From Rhizobium johnstonii 3841 (GTDB taxonomy: Bacteria > Pseudomonadota > Alphaproteobacteria > Rhizobiales > Rhizobiaceae), in assembly GCF_000009265.1 (NCBI RefSeq), contig NC_008380.1, forward strand, positions 1,183,501 to 1,247,500: a DNA stretch of 64,000 nucleotides. Direction: 5' to 3'. Position 1 is the stretch's first letter, and every line of letters begins with the position of its first letter. A program made the translations under genes and the position numbers. Below the pieces are notes generated by a model that made no database searches, was not told the origin of the DNA, and was given only the letters and a program-made list of their open reading frames with translations. This document shows, piece after piece, positions 32,308 to 41,282 of this stretch.

Positions 32308-33768
32308 ATGAACATTCGGACATCTTTCGCCGCCAGCTTGCTGGCGGGCAGCATGCTATTGCCTTTTTCTGCCTTCGCCGGCCAAGCGCCCTTCGCAGAT
32401 TCCGCCCCGGATATTCCGGTGAGCAGTAAGGACCGCGTCTACGCGGCCGAGCAGTTTTCGAATACGGTCTCGGTCACCGATCCGGCGACCAACCAGCTTC
32501 TTGGCGTGATCAAGCTTGGCGATCCTCAGCCCGGCAACCTCTCGCCGCTCTACAAGGGGCAGGTTCTGGTCCATGGTATGGGCTTTTCGCCCGACAAGAA
32601 GACGATCGCGGTCGTCTCCATCGGCTCGAACTCCGTCACCTTCATCGACACTGCGACCAACACGGTGAAGCACACGACCTATGTGGGTCGCTCGCCGCAT
32701 GAAGCCTTCTATACCCCGGACGGCAAGGAAGTCTGGATCACCGTCCGGGGTGAGGATTACATTTCCGTCATCGACGCCAGCACGTTCGAGGAGAAGGCCC
32801 AGATCAAGGTGCCTGCGGGTCCTGGCATGCAGATCTTCTCGCCGGACGGAAAGTACGGCTATATCTGCTCGTCGTTCAACCCCGAGACGGTCGTGGTCAC
32901 CGTCGCCGACCATCAGATCGTCGGCCACGTGAAGCAGGCGAGCCCGTTCTGCCCGAATATCGCTGCCTCGCCGGATGGCAAGCAAGTCTGGTTCACGCTG
33001 AAGGACATCGGCAAGGCCCAGGTGTTCAATGCTCAGGCGCCATTCGACCTGATCAAAACGATCGATACCGGACCAATCACCAACCACGTCAACCTCGTCA
33101 CCAACAAGAATGGCAGCTTCGCTTACGTGACAGTCGGCGGATTAAACGAGGTCAAGGTCTTCCGGACCGACAATTTCGAGCAGGTCGCGACGATCCCGGT
33201 CGGCAATCTGCCGCACGGAATCTGGCCGTCGGGTGATGGGACCCGCGTCTATGTCGGCCTGGAAAACGCCGACGCCATGGCTGCGATCGACACGCTGACG
33301 AACAAGGTTATCGCCACGATACCGATCGGCCAAGCAGCGCAGGCTGTCAATTATGTCCCGAACGCGGTACCGGAGGGCGATGGCCTGCAGAACCTGCAAC
33401 CACTCGGGACCGCGGGCGTCGCCGCTCACCTGAAGCTCGAAATGAAGGGCGACAAGGTAAACAAGGCACCGACGAGCGTGTCCCTGTTCGACCAGGGTCT
33501 GACCCAAGTTCTGCAGGCATCCGTCACTGGACTGGAGCCGAAGAAGATGTATGTTTTGGCACTTTCCGAAAAGGCAGATGGCAGCGGACCACTCCAGGGC
33601 CTCTCAAGCTTTATGACCAACCCAGCCGGCTCGGCGATCGTCAACGCAGTCGGGCCGATCCGGCAGATCGTGGAAGCCAAGCACAAGGACGAGCGGCGCT
33701 ACCTCGTGGTTGCCTCGGTTGAAGACGGCAAGCCGGGCAACGTCCTGCAGGTACAAACTGCGGAGTAA
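32308..33768 (+). CDS. Secreted YVTN beta-propeller protein
   Basis: 486 residues. Signal peptide FAASLLAGSMLLPFSAFAG. Repeats of the YVTN/NHL type run through residues ~35-350 (VYAAEQFSNTVSVTDPATNQ, VTFIDTATNTV, ISVIDASTFEEKAQI, AFYTPDGKEVWITVRG). A C-terminal ~110-residue domain follows (LQASVTGLEPKKMYVLALSE), unlike propeller repeats. Periplasmic; function unknown. Probably co-expressed with the DUF305 gene. A strong hairpin follows at 33775-33804. Confidence 0.85.
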   Translation: MNIRTSFAASLLAGSMLLPFSAFAGQAPFADSAPDIPVSSKDRVYAAEQFSNTVSVTDPATNQLLGVIKLGDPQPGNLSPLYKGQVLVHGMGFSPDKKTIAVVSIGSNSVTFIDTATNTVKHTTYVGRSPHEAFYTPDGKEVWITVRGEDYISVIDASTFEEKAQIKVPAGPGMQIFSPDGKYGYICSSFNPETVVVTVADHQIVGHVKQASPFCPNIAASPDGKQVWFTLKDIGKAQVFNAQAPFDLIKTIDTGPITNHVNLVTNKNGSFAYVTVGGLNEVKVFRTDNFEQVATIPVGNLPHGIWPSGDGTRVYVGLENADAMAAIDTLTNKVIATIPIGQAAQAVNYVPNAVPEGDGLQNLQPLGTAGVAAHLKLEMKGDKVNKAPTSVSLFDQGLTQVLQASVTGLEPKKMYVLALSEKADGSGPLQGLSSFMTNPAGSAIVNAVGPIRQIVEAKHKDERRYLVVASVEDGKPGNVLQVQTAE

Positions 33769-33774
33769 AGCGAA

Positions 33775-33804
33775 CAGACGGCCCGCGGAACAGCGGGCCG
33801 TCTG
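33775..33804. terminator. Hairpin after the propeller gene
   Basis: CAGACGGCCCGC pairs perfectly with GCGGGCCGTCTG around a 6-nt loop (GGAACA), 7 bp after the stop. No T-run follows, so it may end transcription or stabilise the upstream RNA ahead of the sigma-factor gene. Confidence 0.7.
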
Positions 33805-33819
33805 TCTGGAGGTCAGGAT

Positions 33820-34347
33820 ATGGATGACTTGCTTCTACAGGTAGAGCCGATGATCCCTGCCTTGAGGCGTTACGCCAGAGGTCTTGTGCGGGACATCGAA
33901 GCTGCTGATGATATCGTTCAGGACTGCCTGGAGAAGGTGGTTCTCAACTGGAGCCGCCGGCGCGACGACAATCCGCGTTCGTGGGTGTTCGCCATTCTGC
34001 ACAATCTGGCAGTGAATAGGCTCAGGCAGGATGCCCGGCGTGGCGGCTCCGTGCCAATCGAGGACGTTCCCGAGGCTACGGGCGCGCGGGCGGCGACGCA
34101 GGAGGATACGGTCTATGGCCATGAGGTGATGGCGGCGATCGAACGCCTGCCGCCGGATCAGCGCAGCATTCTGCTCCTGATCTCGGTCGAAGATCTGACT
34201 TACGCGGAGGCGGCGAAGGTACTGGAAATTCCGCTCGGCACCGTGATGTCGAGGTTGTCGCGAGCGCGGGAGCAGTTAAGGACGATACTGGAAACCAAGC
34301 CGTCGGGTGGCTCAGCCGGCCGCCCGTATATCTGGAGGGTAAAATGA
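33820..34347 (+). CDS. ECF-type RNA polymerase sigma factor
   Basis: 175 residues. Sigma2: LRRYARGLVRDIEAADDIVQDCLEKVV, SWVFAILHNLAVNRLRQD. Sigma4: AAIERLPPDQRSILLLISVE, TYAEAAKVLEIPLGTVMSRL, SRAREQL. It directs RNA polymerase to stress promoters when its anti-sigma partner (next gene, 4-bp overlap) lets go. An msrP fragment follows, so the regulon may have been oxidative or chlorine stress; inferred. Confidence 0.92.
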   Translation: MDDLLLQVEPMIPALRRYARGLVRDIEAADDIVQDCLEKVVLNWSRRRDDNPRSWVFAILHNLAVNRLRQDARRGGSVPIEDVPEATGARAATQEDTVYGHEVMAAIERLPPDQRSILLLISVEDLTYAEAAKVLEIPLGTVMSRLSRAREQLRTILETKPSGGSAGRPYIWRVK

Positions 34348-35111
34348 CCATGAGACCAATTACCGAAGACGACCTCCAGGCCTTTGTCGACAATGCGCTC
34401 GATGCTGAGCGGCGTCGCGACGTGTCCGAATATCTGCTGGCGAACCCCGAGGCTGCCGCACGTGTCTCCTCCTACCGGACCCAAGCCGCGGCGTTGCGCT
34501 TGACAATGGACGCTGTGGCGCGCGAGCCTGTGCCGTCGAGGCTCAACCTCGAGACTATCATGGCAGCGCGCCCCATTTCCCGTAGACCGCAATGGTTCCG
34601 GCTTGCTGCCGCTGCTGTCCTGATGCTTGCCGTCGGCGCGACGGGCGGCTGGATCACCAGAGGCTACACGATCCCATCGATGGAAGGTGTTGCTGCGCTC
34701 GCGCAGGAAGCTTCCGCGAGCTACAGCGTCTTCGCCCCCGACCGGCTTCGCCCCGTTGAAGTCAGGTTTGACGGCAGCGAGAATCTGCAGCAGTTTGCAG
34801 CCGCGACGCTCGGGCGCTCTGCCGCTATCCCGGATCTCAGCAAGTCGGGCTATCGCCTCATGGGCGGTCGCGTGATCCCGACGGCGCGCGGTCCTGGCTT
34901 CATGCTGATGTATGACAACGACAAGGGCAGCCGGATCGTCATGCTCGCGCGCCACATGACGGCGGATCAGGACAAGCCGATGGTCAAAAGCGGCAAGGAC
35001 GACATCCGCGGCTGGAGCTGGGCAAAGAACGGCATGGGCTACAGCCTGGTTGGATCGTTGCCGTCAGAAGAGCTTCACCCGATCGCTGATGCTGTACGCT
35101 CGCAAGTCTAG
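34344..35111 (+). CDS. Membrane-bound anti-sigma factor
   Basis: 255 residues. N-terminal anti-sigma-like helices ITEDDLQAFVDNALDAERRR then VSEYLLANPEAAARVSSYR (no zinc-binding Cys set). One membrane segment at ~90-110 (LAAAAVLMLAVGATGGWIT). A periplasmic domain follows (YSVFAPDRLRPVEVRFDG, YRLMGGRVIPTARGPGFMLMY). Translationally coupled to the sigma gene. A periplasmic signal would release the sigma factor. Confidence 0.88.
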   Translation: MTMRPITEDDLQAFVDNALDAERRRDVSEYLLANPEAAARVSSYRTQAAALRLTMDAVAREPVPSRLNLETIMAARPISRRPQWFRLAAAAVLMLAVGATGGWITRGYTIPSMEGVAALAQEASASYSVFAPDRLRPVEVRFDGSENLQQFAAATLGRSAAIPDLSKSGYRLMGGRVIPTARGPGFMLMYDNDKGSRIVMLARHMTADQDKPMVKSGKDDIRGWSWAKNGMGYSLVGSLPSEELHPIADAVRSQV

Positions 35112-35140
35112 CGCTTGAAACCCAAGTCAAAGGTGAGATC

Positions 35141-35320
35141 ATGTCCCTCTGCCGCTTCCCTCAGATCGCGGCCCGCGAAATCACGCCTCGTGATATCTAC
35201 CCTTCGCGCCGCGGCCTCCTGAGCGCAGCCGCTGCAACTGCAATGGTTATTGCCGACGGCGTTCCGGCTTCCGCCGCGGCACTTTCCGGCAAGCCTATAC
35301 CAGGAAGGCGACATGCCGAG
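35141..35320 (+). pseudogene. msrP: msrP (methionine sulfoxide reductase catalytic subunit), first ~60 codons only
   Basis: Reads PQIAAREITPRDIYPSRRGLLS, then AAAATAMVIADGVPASAAAL: the N-terminus of MsrP with its Tat signal (SRRGLLS). The coding match ends at 35320, exactly where the 374-bp repeat begins; the molybdopterin domain is absent. Residues after this point are antisense kinase sequence. MsrP repairs oxidised methionine in the periplasm, so this gene has been inactivated by the repeat junction. Confidence 0.75.
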
Positions 35321-35452
35321 GATGCCGGGGTAAAGCCTGTGCATCCACTCGTCTCCGGTCAGACGAAGGGCAGATGCTTCATGTTCGATGATCTTGGCAA
35401 GCGACGTCTTCCCCGAACCGGGAAGACCGCAAGTGAGATAGAGCGTGGGCAT
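35321..35452 (-). pseudogene. N-terminal 44 codons of a P-loop kinase
   Basis: Identical in layout to residues 1-44 of the kinase at 26949-27452 (CGLPGSGKTSLAKII, one changed residue at GDEWMH). After RLYPGI the frame runs into antisense msrP, so no lid or substrate part exists. Part of the right direct repeat. Confidence 0.85.
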
Positions 35453-35694
35453 GGAAAATCTCTGATCTTGTCTTGGCAAGGGGAAGTGGCCCCGCAGTGT
35501 CGTGCAGGACTGCGCTTCGCTCAAGACCGCAAGGCGCGGCCAATCAGAGGTGTGTTGCCATGGTCTGTCTTGTAGGACCGCTCTGCTTGGGGGGCAAGAC
35601 GGATGGGTGAGCTCACCGGTGAGGTCGTCCAACCCACTGGCCGCTTTGTGGTGCCTCCAAGGATAAGCTGACTACCGGCATCCCGCCCGTCGGC
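35321..35694. repeat. 374-bp direct repeat, right copy
   Basis: Same orientation as 27321-27694, with offset 8,000 bp. Joined at its left edge to truncated msrP, and at its right edge to sequence unrelated to the left copy flank. Contains the first 44 codons of the kinase gene (35321-35452, minus strand). Confidence 0.9.
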
Positions 35695-35713
35695 GCCGTC
35701 GATGCCTCGCAAA

Positions 35714-36058
35714 TCAAGATCCGTAAGGAGGGGCAAAGAAGCAGTTCGCGTGGTCTTCGGTTGGGTGCAGGCAAATGTGAAAACGACTGTCTCCGGACGG
35801 AATGGTGTCACCATACGGAATTCGGAAGAAGTGTTGCTTTGTGACGAGGTGATGGTCGCCCGGATTGAGCAGCACTCTGAAACCGTCAGGACCGGTGCTC
35901 ACGCTGGTACTCGGAATTTCGTGGCAATCGCCTCGTTCTTTGCCCCCCCGGCAGCAAGCGGGTGGATAGATCCATCCCGACTCGGTGTCGTGGGCGGTAG
36001 CGCCATTCCAGCAAGACAGCGTCGATAGGATAGCTGAGAAATACAAAGCGCGATTCAT
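35714..36058 (-). CDS. Small secreted Cys-rich protein
   Basis: 114 residues from ATG 36058. Signal peptide NRALYFSAILSTLSCWNGATAH. Mature part has YPPACCRGGKERGDCHEIP and a C-terminal RFHICLHPTEDHANCFFAPP, i.e. five Cys likely in disulfides. This Cys pattern (ACC...DC...C.P...CFF.PP) is common in alphaproteobacterial exported proteins of unknown role. It lies 20 bp beyond the right repeat. Confidence 0.78.
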   Translation of the reverse strand: MNRALYFSAILSTLSCWNGATAHDTESGWIYPPACCRGGKERGDCHEIPSTSVSTGPDGFRVLLNPGDHHLVTKQHFFRIPYGDTIPSGDSRFHICLHPTEDHANCFFAPPYGS

Positions 36059-36393
36059 CTTTAGTGTTCCGGGGCGGCAGGTCGCAAATCCGCCGGTAAT
36101 TGTGAGCGAGGTTCTGCCGCATGTAACGAACGGACTCCGATCAAATGACGATATTTCCCCGATCGGCATCTTTGCCCGACCCTGTTTCGAATTAGAAAAG
36201 CATTTGCTGATATGGTCGCCCGCGAATTCCTCGACGCCGACCAAGGCAGGAGATGCGTCATGGACGTTTCATGACGCAGATGTTGTTCGCATCGCGGCTC
36301 GACTGGTCTATCCGTCCAACGGATATGATCTGGGGACCGGCGGCTTGTGACAGCGCCGCATCTGGCGCGCGGTTTGGTCGCCGCTGGCCGGCC
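36059..36393. other. Non-coding stretch
   Basis: 335 bp between two minus-strand genes. No reading frame with protein-like composition was found. CGTCATGGACGTTTCATGACG near 36256-36276 is an imperfect inverted repeat and could be regulatory for the exported-protein gene; nothing else noted. Confidence 0.45.
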
Positions 36394-37920
36394 TCATTCG
36401 GGAAGCCCTGCCTTTCGCAAGGCCGCTGCCAGCGCGTCCATCAAGTACGGCTGAAACAGGTTCGTTCGCACGTAGCCGCCGACCGAGAAATTCGGCGCCA
36501 CCTCGATCAGTCGTCGTGCCGCAGAGTGCGCGGCTTCGACATTGCCAAGGCCGACGTGGCTGGCCGCCAGATAGGCGTACGGGATGCTGAAGCCGGGATT
36601 TGCCCGGACCGCCAGAGCGGCGTATCTGGCTGCGTCGGCGAAGGCGCCGGCAAAGAGGTGGGTCAGGGCCAGTGCGCAGTAGGGATGGTAGCTCAGCGGA
36701 TCGTCGAGCGGGCTCAGCCGCAGCGCCTTGTGCGCATGTTCCACCGCCCGTTGGTGTCGCTCGCTGTGGGCACTGACCAAAGCGCTGAAGCCAAAGGCCA
36801 GGGTCGAATTGTTGTTCCATGCGAGAGCCCGGTCGAGCACCTCGACGGCGGCGTCGTAATCCCGGGTGAGGTTGGCGCGGACGAACGCGCCGATGCTCAT
36901 CGCCTGCGGGTCGTCGCTGTTGATGCCTAACGCAATATCGGCGTGGCTGAGTGCGGCCGCCTTGTCTGCGGGATCCAACCCGTTGCGCAGGTAGCGCTGC
37001 TCGTAACACCATGCGGCATAGCCATGCGCAGCGACATAGTCGGGCTGAAGCTCGATCGAGCGCGCCAGCAATTGCAGGGCCTTGTCCGTCTGGGCGGGCG
37101 TATTCGCGTGGGCGTGCGGCAGCGCCCGAAGGTAGAGATCGTACGCGTCCAGACTTTCGGGCCGCTTGCGGTGCGCACGCTCGATCTCCGCACGGCGGAC
37201 ACTCGGCTCGATCGAGCCCACGATCTGCTCGGTCAACCGATCCTGGAGATCGAACACGTCGGTTGCCGCGCCCTCGAACCTGTCGGCCCAGACATGAGTG
37301 GCCGATGCGCCGTCGACAAGCTGGGCATAGATCCTCAGCCTCCCCCCGGACTGCCGCAAGCTGCCCTGCAGCAGATAGCGAACGCGTAGTTCGGCGGCAA
37401 TTGTGCGCAGGTCGGCTTTCTCACCCCTGAAGCCGAAGGAGGAATTGCGTGCGATGACGAACAGACCCGGGATCTTCGAGAGGTTGGTGATGATGTCCTC
37501 GACCAGGCCATCGGCGAAGTAGTCATTGGGCTCGCCGCCGCTCATGGTGGCGAACGGCAGCACGGCGATCGAAGGGCCGCCGAGCGCACTCTCGTCGCTA
37601 CGCTCCAGCGACAGGCGGTAGCCCCGCCGCGAGACGGTGGCCAAGACCGCATACCGCTCGTCGCCGAGCGCTCGCCGGATCTCGTGGATGCATTGAACGA
37701 GACTGTCGTCGGTAACGGCGGCGCCTCCCCAGACGGCTTCAAGCAGCTCGGCCTTGCTGACCAGCCTGTTCGCGTTCTGGACGAGGTGGCGAAGGACCGC
37801 AAAGGCCTGCGGCCTGAGGGCGATTGCATCGCCGTTCTCAAGACGGAGCGTCTCGCCTTCCAGGTCGACGACAACCTTGTCGTTGAGGATAAGGGTGGCA
37901 GTTGCTGGCGAACCGACCAT
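36394..37920 (-). CDS. Winged-helix regulator with TolB-like and TPR domains
   Basis: 508 residues from ATG 37920 (GGGGATC upstream); an earlier start adds 14. Residues ~20-100 form an OmpR/CadC-type winged helix (FAVLRHLVQNANRLVSKAEL, CIHEIRRALGDERYAV, RRGYRLS). Then a TolB-like segment (SIAVLPFATMSGGEPNDYFA), then tetratricopeptide repeats from ~290 to the end (ALALTHLFAGAFADAARYAA). No membrane helix is evident, unlike CadC. Likely a DNA-binding regulator assembling on its TPRs. Confidence 0.85.
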   Translation of the reverse strand: MVGSPATATLILNDKVVVDLEGETLRLENGDAIALRPQAFAVLRHLVQNANRLVSKAELLEAVWGGAAVTDDSLVQCIHEIRRALGDERYAVLATVSRRGYRLSLERSDESALGGPSIAVLPFATMSGGEPNDYFADGLVEDIITNLSKIPGLFVIARNSSFGFRGEKADLRTIAAELRVRYLLQGSLRQSGGRLRIYAQLVDGASATHVWADRFEGAATDVFDLQDRLTEQIVGSIEPSVRRAEIERAHRKRPESLDAYDLYLRALPHAHANTPAQTDKALQLLARSIELQPDYVAAHGYAAWCYEQRYLRNGLDPADKAAALSHADIALGINSDDPQAMSIGAFVRANLTRDYDAAVEVLDRALAWNNNSTLAFGFSALVSAHSERHQRAVEHAHKALRLSPLDDPLSYHPYCALALTHLFAGAFADAARYAALAVRANPGFSIPYAYLAASHVGLGNVEAAHSAARRLIEVAPNFSVGGYVRTNLFQPYLMDALAAALRKAGLPE

Positions 37921-38106
37921 GACGATCCCCACGTGTGACGGATCCCGTCGCCCAGCATACACCAGGTCTTCGCCGACGGCTCTTCATTCTTTCAGGGGTC
38001 TGGCCGGCGCAATTTAGCAAACGACCGGACTCGCGCGTTATTCAGGCGCGGCGTGGACAACGGCCTGTCCGCTTCCGGCGATCGGAAGCGGCAAGCCGTC
38101 GTCCGG

Positions 38107-38390
38107 CGGGCTGTTCCAACGGCAGGAACAGCTCCGCCACCGTCTCATGCTCCGGCACCTCTGGGAAGAAGGCGAGGCGTTGGCAGTAGAGGGGGGAATC
38201 CCTCGGTTCTTCGCCGCCCGCCGGCAGCCAGTCGCGATAGAGGAACAGCGCGGCCGGCTCCCGATTGTCGGAATTGCCGAGGACGCGCAGCACGGCGCAG
38301 CGCCAGCCGGGGATAAGACCCGCCGTCATTTCGTTGGCGAAGCGTTCCCAGGTAGAGTGTCTTCTCACCGAAGGCCATGATAAGCGGCGC
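38107..38390 (-). pseudogene. GyrI-like (AraC effector-binding) domain fragment
   Basis: Minus frame reads GWRCAVLRVLGNSD, ALFLYRDWLPAGGEEPRDSP, LYCQRLAFFPEVPEHETVAE LFLPLEQ. This is the C-terminal half of a GyrI-like domain (pattern Y..WLP.SG.E.RD.P, then FPEVPEHE..T.L.LPL). No helix-turn-helix part or start is present; upstream DNA encodes the opposite-strand kinase. A 60-bp piece recurs at 26805-26885. Confidence 0.6.
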
Positions 38391-38392
38391 CT

Positions 38393-38902
38393 ATGGGAAT
38401 CAAGAACTATCTGATCGAAGGCGGTTCCGGCACTGGGAAAACGTCTGTCGCTACCGAACTGGAGCGGCGGGGCTACCATGTCGTCCATGGTGACCGGGTC
38501 TTGGCCTATGTCGGCGACCCCGAGACGGGCCAGGCATTCGCAGGACCACCCGCAGGCGCGGATCGCATCGTTTGGGGATACGCCCACTGGATCTGGCGTG
38601 TCGACAAGGTCCGCGCTATTGCTGCCGACACCACCCATCCTGCCACCTTCTTCTGTGGCGGCTCGCGCAATTTCCACAAATTCCTGGACCTTTTCGACAA
38701 GGTTTTCGTGCTCGATATAGACGTTGAGACCTTGAACCGACGATTGGATGGGCGGCCAAATGAGCCGGGCTTCGAGCCGGCCGAACGGGCGCTGGTGCTC
38801 CGCTACCATCATACCCGGGAATATCTTCCCATCGGCATCAATATCGACACGACGGGTACTGTCCCAAGTGTCGTCGACGATATCCTCGCTCAACTCACCT
38901 GA
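38393..38902 (+). CDS. P-loop nucleoside/nucleotide kinase-like ATPase
   Basis: 169 residues. Walker A IEGGSGTGKTSVATELERRG at ~8-27; a substrate-binding D in VVHGDRVLAYVGD; then FFCGGSRNFHKFLDLFDKVF, VLDIDVETLNRRLDGRP and C-terminal TGTVPSVVDDIL. This matches small AAA_18/CMP-kinase-like proteins of unassigned substrate. Starts right next to the opposite GyrI remnant. Confidence 0.82.
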   Translation: MGIKNYLIEGGSGTGKTSVATELERRGYHVVHGDRVLAYVGDPETGQAFAGPPAGADRIVWGYAHWIWRVDKVRAIAADTTHPATFFCGGSRNFHKFLDLFDKVFVLDIDVETLNRRLDGRPNEPGFEPAERALVLRYHHTREYLPIGINIDTTGTVPSVVDDILAQLT

Positions 38903-39387
38903 CGCCCTGAAAGTATTGAGAATGGGATGGAAAGCACTCGATTATTGCGGGAACGCTAGCCGCCTGAACGGCTCACAGCGGCATTATCGCTCTCGTCGTC
39001 GACCGGCAGCCCTCAGAACGAGAAACCGGGTGTCTTGACCACCGATAAAAGGGCGCAAAGCAGCCATCGCCTTCACCGCCGTCGTCAGCGGCCATAAGCA
39101 AAGGCGGATCGATGCGCTGCTTCCTTGGAACCATGCCGCCAGGCAAAATCAGCCTTTGTTGATTCAGGTCAACGGTCTCAATCTAAACTGCTGATATGTG
39201 GTTTCTGAGTAATTCCGAGAGCAGGCGAAGTTGCCGCGTCAAATTGGCGAGCTCTTTTGAACAGAGAACCGCAGTCCCTGACGTCTCTGACTTCAGGGGT
39301 GTTTTGGCCGCGCTGTCGTCCAAGCGAGTATTCCTGACACGCCGAAGTGCCGCCCAGTTCCGATCAAGAACGTAAGGATTATCTCCC
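38903..39387. other. Gene-free stretch with a transposase remnant
   Basis: No intact gene in 485 bp. One short plus-strand frame at 39064-39150 resembles a transposase end (listed separately). The part before the hydrolase gene carries AGCGAGTATTCC and an AAGGATTATCTCCC leader whose GGA may be the ribosome site. Confidence 0.5.
39064..39150 (+). mobile_element. IS66-type transposase C-terminal remnant (tentative)
   Basis: Reads AIAFTAVVSGHKQRRIDALL PWNHAARQ; the closing RIDALLPWN motif matches the typical C-terminus of IS66 transposases (R.DELLPWN). No start, no inverted repeats and no other IS66 part were seen, so it would be an old scar. Confidence 0.4.
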
Positions 39388-40443
39388 ATGACAATCGCTC
39401 GCCGGATGCTGCCCTTGACCGCAGCGCTCGTGGCAATTCTTGTTCAGCCATTTTCAGCGGCTTTTGCCTGTACGCGCGTGCTTTGGAACGAAAATAGGCT
39501 CGGAGTATTCGTTGGACGCACGATGGATTTTCCTGTGAGCACCGAGCCCGTCATAACCGTATTGCCACGGGGCATAGCCCATGATGGCGGAACATTCGCT
39601 GGTCAACGCATAGAGAGCAACAACCCGGCCCGCTGGGTTTCAAAGTACGGCAGCATCGTCACATCCGTGTATGGTGCGGGAACAGCCGATGGCGTCAATG
39701 AGAAAGGTGTCGCCATGCACCTGCTCTACTTCATCCCAACAGATTTCGGCGTTCGAGACGTTAAGAAGCCCGGCCTTCAAGCCGCTCTTTGGGGGCAATT
39801 CGTGCTCGACAATGCCGCAAGTGTGGAGGAAAGCCTTGCGCTTCTCGATAACATCCAACCGCTGATGGTCGACCACGAGGGCATCAAGGCGACTGTCCAT
39901 CTGGCCATTGAGGACGCCACGGGCGATAGCGCCATCATTGAGTATATCCCCGGAGGGAAGAAAACCATCTACCACAGCCGCGACTATCGGATCATGACGA
40001 ATGACCCGTCTTTTGATCAGCAATTGGCCAACCGTGCCAAATATAACTTTGACAATGCCACGCGCCAGACGCCCATTCCCGGAAACACGGATGCGAAAGA
40101 CCGGTTCATCCGCGCCGACTACTATCGCCAATGGCTCCCCGAACCAAAGAATACGCGGGAGGCCGTCGCCGCTATCCTCGCCATCGCCCGCAATGTTTCC
40201 GTCCCGTTCGGAGCCCCCAACAGAGAGCCGGGCAGCCTCTACAACACCGAGTACCGAACGGCTATCGACCTGACCAACCGGACCTATTACTTCGAGTTCA
40301 CCACCGCTCCCAATGTCATCTGGACGACGTTGTCAAACTTTGACCTTTCCGAAGGCCGCCCTATTCAGGTTCTCGATCCCGACGACATCAACCTCACCGG
40401 CGACGTAACATCAAAGTTTACGCCCGATAAAATCGGCTTCTAG
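39388..40443 (+). CDS. Secreted penicillin V acylase / choloylglycine-hydrolase family Ntn hydrolase
   Basis: 351 residues. Signal peptide ARRMLPLTAALVAILVQPFSA ends at AFA, leaving Cys28 (CTRVLWN) as the new N-terminus and Ntn nucleophile. Other conserved residues: R in GRTMDFP, D in AGTADGVNEKGVAMHLL, N in the GDSAIIEYIPGGKK to MTNDPSFDQQ stretch. It cleaves amide bonds; in related bacteria such enzymes act on acyl-homoserine lactones or penicillin V. Periplasmic, single gene. Confidence 0.88.
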   Translation: MTIARRMLPLTAALVAILVQPFSAAFACTRVLWNENRLGVFVGRTMDFPVSTEPVITVLPRGIAHDGGTFAGQRIESNNPARWVSKYGSIVTSVYGAGTADGVNEKGVAMHLLYFIPTDFGVRDVKKPGLQAALWGQFVLDNAASVEESLALLDNIQPLMVDHEGIKATVHLAIEDATGDSAIIEYIPGGKKTIYHSRDYRIMTNDPSFDQQLANRAKYNFDNATRQTPIPGNTDAKDRFIRADYYRQWLPEPKNTREAVAAILAIARNVSVPFGAPNREPGSLYNTEYRTAIDLTNRTYYFEFTTAPNVIWTTLSNFDLSEGRPIQVLDPDDINLTGDVTSKFTPDKIGF

Positions 40444-40586
40444 CCGCACGTTGGACCAGTGGCTTGACAGAGCACGGCATGGATCAACAGCTGCCTGAGG
40501 GCGATGATCAACGCAGGCAGCACCGCCACAAAGATCGGAACACCTCGCCCGATGGAGTCAAGAGACCCCAACGCCGGCACCCGTCG

Positions 40587-41282
40587 TCACGCTTTCACCA
40601 CTGAAAAGAACAGGAACCGCGGCTTGGTCGTCAGGCTCTGATAGGCCTGCGGAAAAAGCGCGCGGGCTTGCGGATCGGGCTGTGGCTCGCTGACGATATC
40701 GATCTGAAATCCGGCCGACTTCAGCGCGTCGAACATGGCGTGCAGCGGCCGATGCCAGAAGCGCATGGCGATATCCTTGCCGCCGCGCTGCCAGGTCTCA
40801 TCGAAGCTGTAGGTCTCGAAATAATTGTCGCGGCCGGTGGAGGCGTGATCCATGAAGGGATGGTGGGTGGAAAAAACCAGGCGGCCGCCTTCAGGCAGCA
40901 GCCGGTTGAATTCCGCAAGAGGCTTCGACCAGTCGGGCAGGTAATGCATGACCAGCGAGGCAAGGATCAGATCGAAAGCCTTGTCCGTAAACGGCAATGG
41001 CTCGTTGAGATCCGCCGATAGCAGCCGCGCGCGCCCTTCCAGGCGACGTTGCGCGATGTCGAGCATGCCGGCACTGGCGTCGATCCCGGTCACGATAGCC
41101 CCGCGCTCAAGCAGCGCTGCCGCATGCGCCCCGCCGCCGCATCCCGCATCCAGCACGGAAAGCCCGGCGACGTCGCCAACCAGGGCAAGAATAGCCGGCC
41201 GCTCGTAATAGGCATTCCAGGCATTGACCTCGTTATCGGCGTCATAAGCCGCCGCGAACGCATCATAATCATTCTCGGCCAA
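40587..41282 (-). CDS. Class I SAM-dependent methyltransferase
   Basis: 231 residues. Motif I VLDAGCGGGAHAAALLERGA, motif II acidic GIDASAGML, FDLILASLVMHYLPDW, then EGGRLVFSTHHPF. Methyltransf_11/25 type with full length. Substrate unknown. Overlaps the upstream small gene by 14 bp, so co-translated. Confidence 0.88.
   Translation of the reverse strand: MAENDYDAFAAAYDADNEVNAWNAYYERPAILALVGDVAGLSVLDAGCGGGAHAAALLERGAIVTGIDASAGMLDIAQRRLEGRARLLSADLNEPLPFTDKAFDLILASLVMHYLPDWSKPLAEFNRLLPEGGRLVFSTHHPFMDHASTGRDNYFETYSFDETWQRGGKDIAMRFWHRPLHAMFDALKSAGFQIDIVSEPQPDPQARALFPQAYQSLTTKPRFLFFSVVKA

Noticed and set aside
35108..35632. 174-codon minus-strand frame starting like the P-loop kinase
   Set aside because: Only the first 44 residues are kinase; the rest is antisense to the msrP fragment, so it is a chimera at the repeat border, recorded as a pseudogene.
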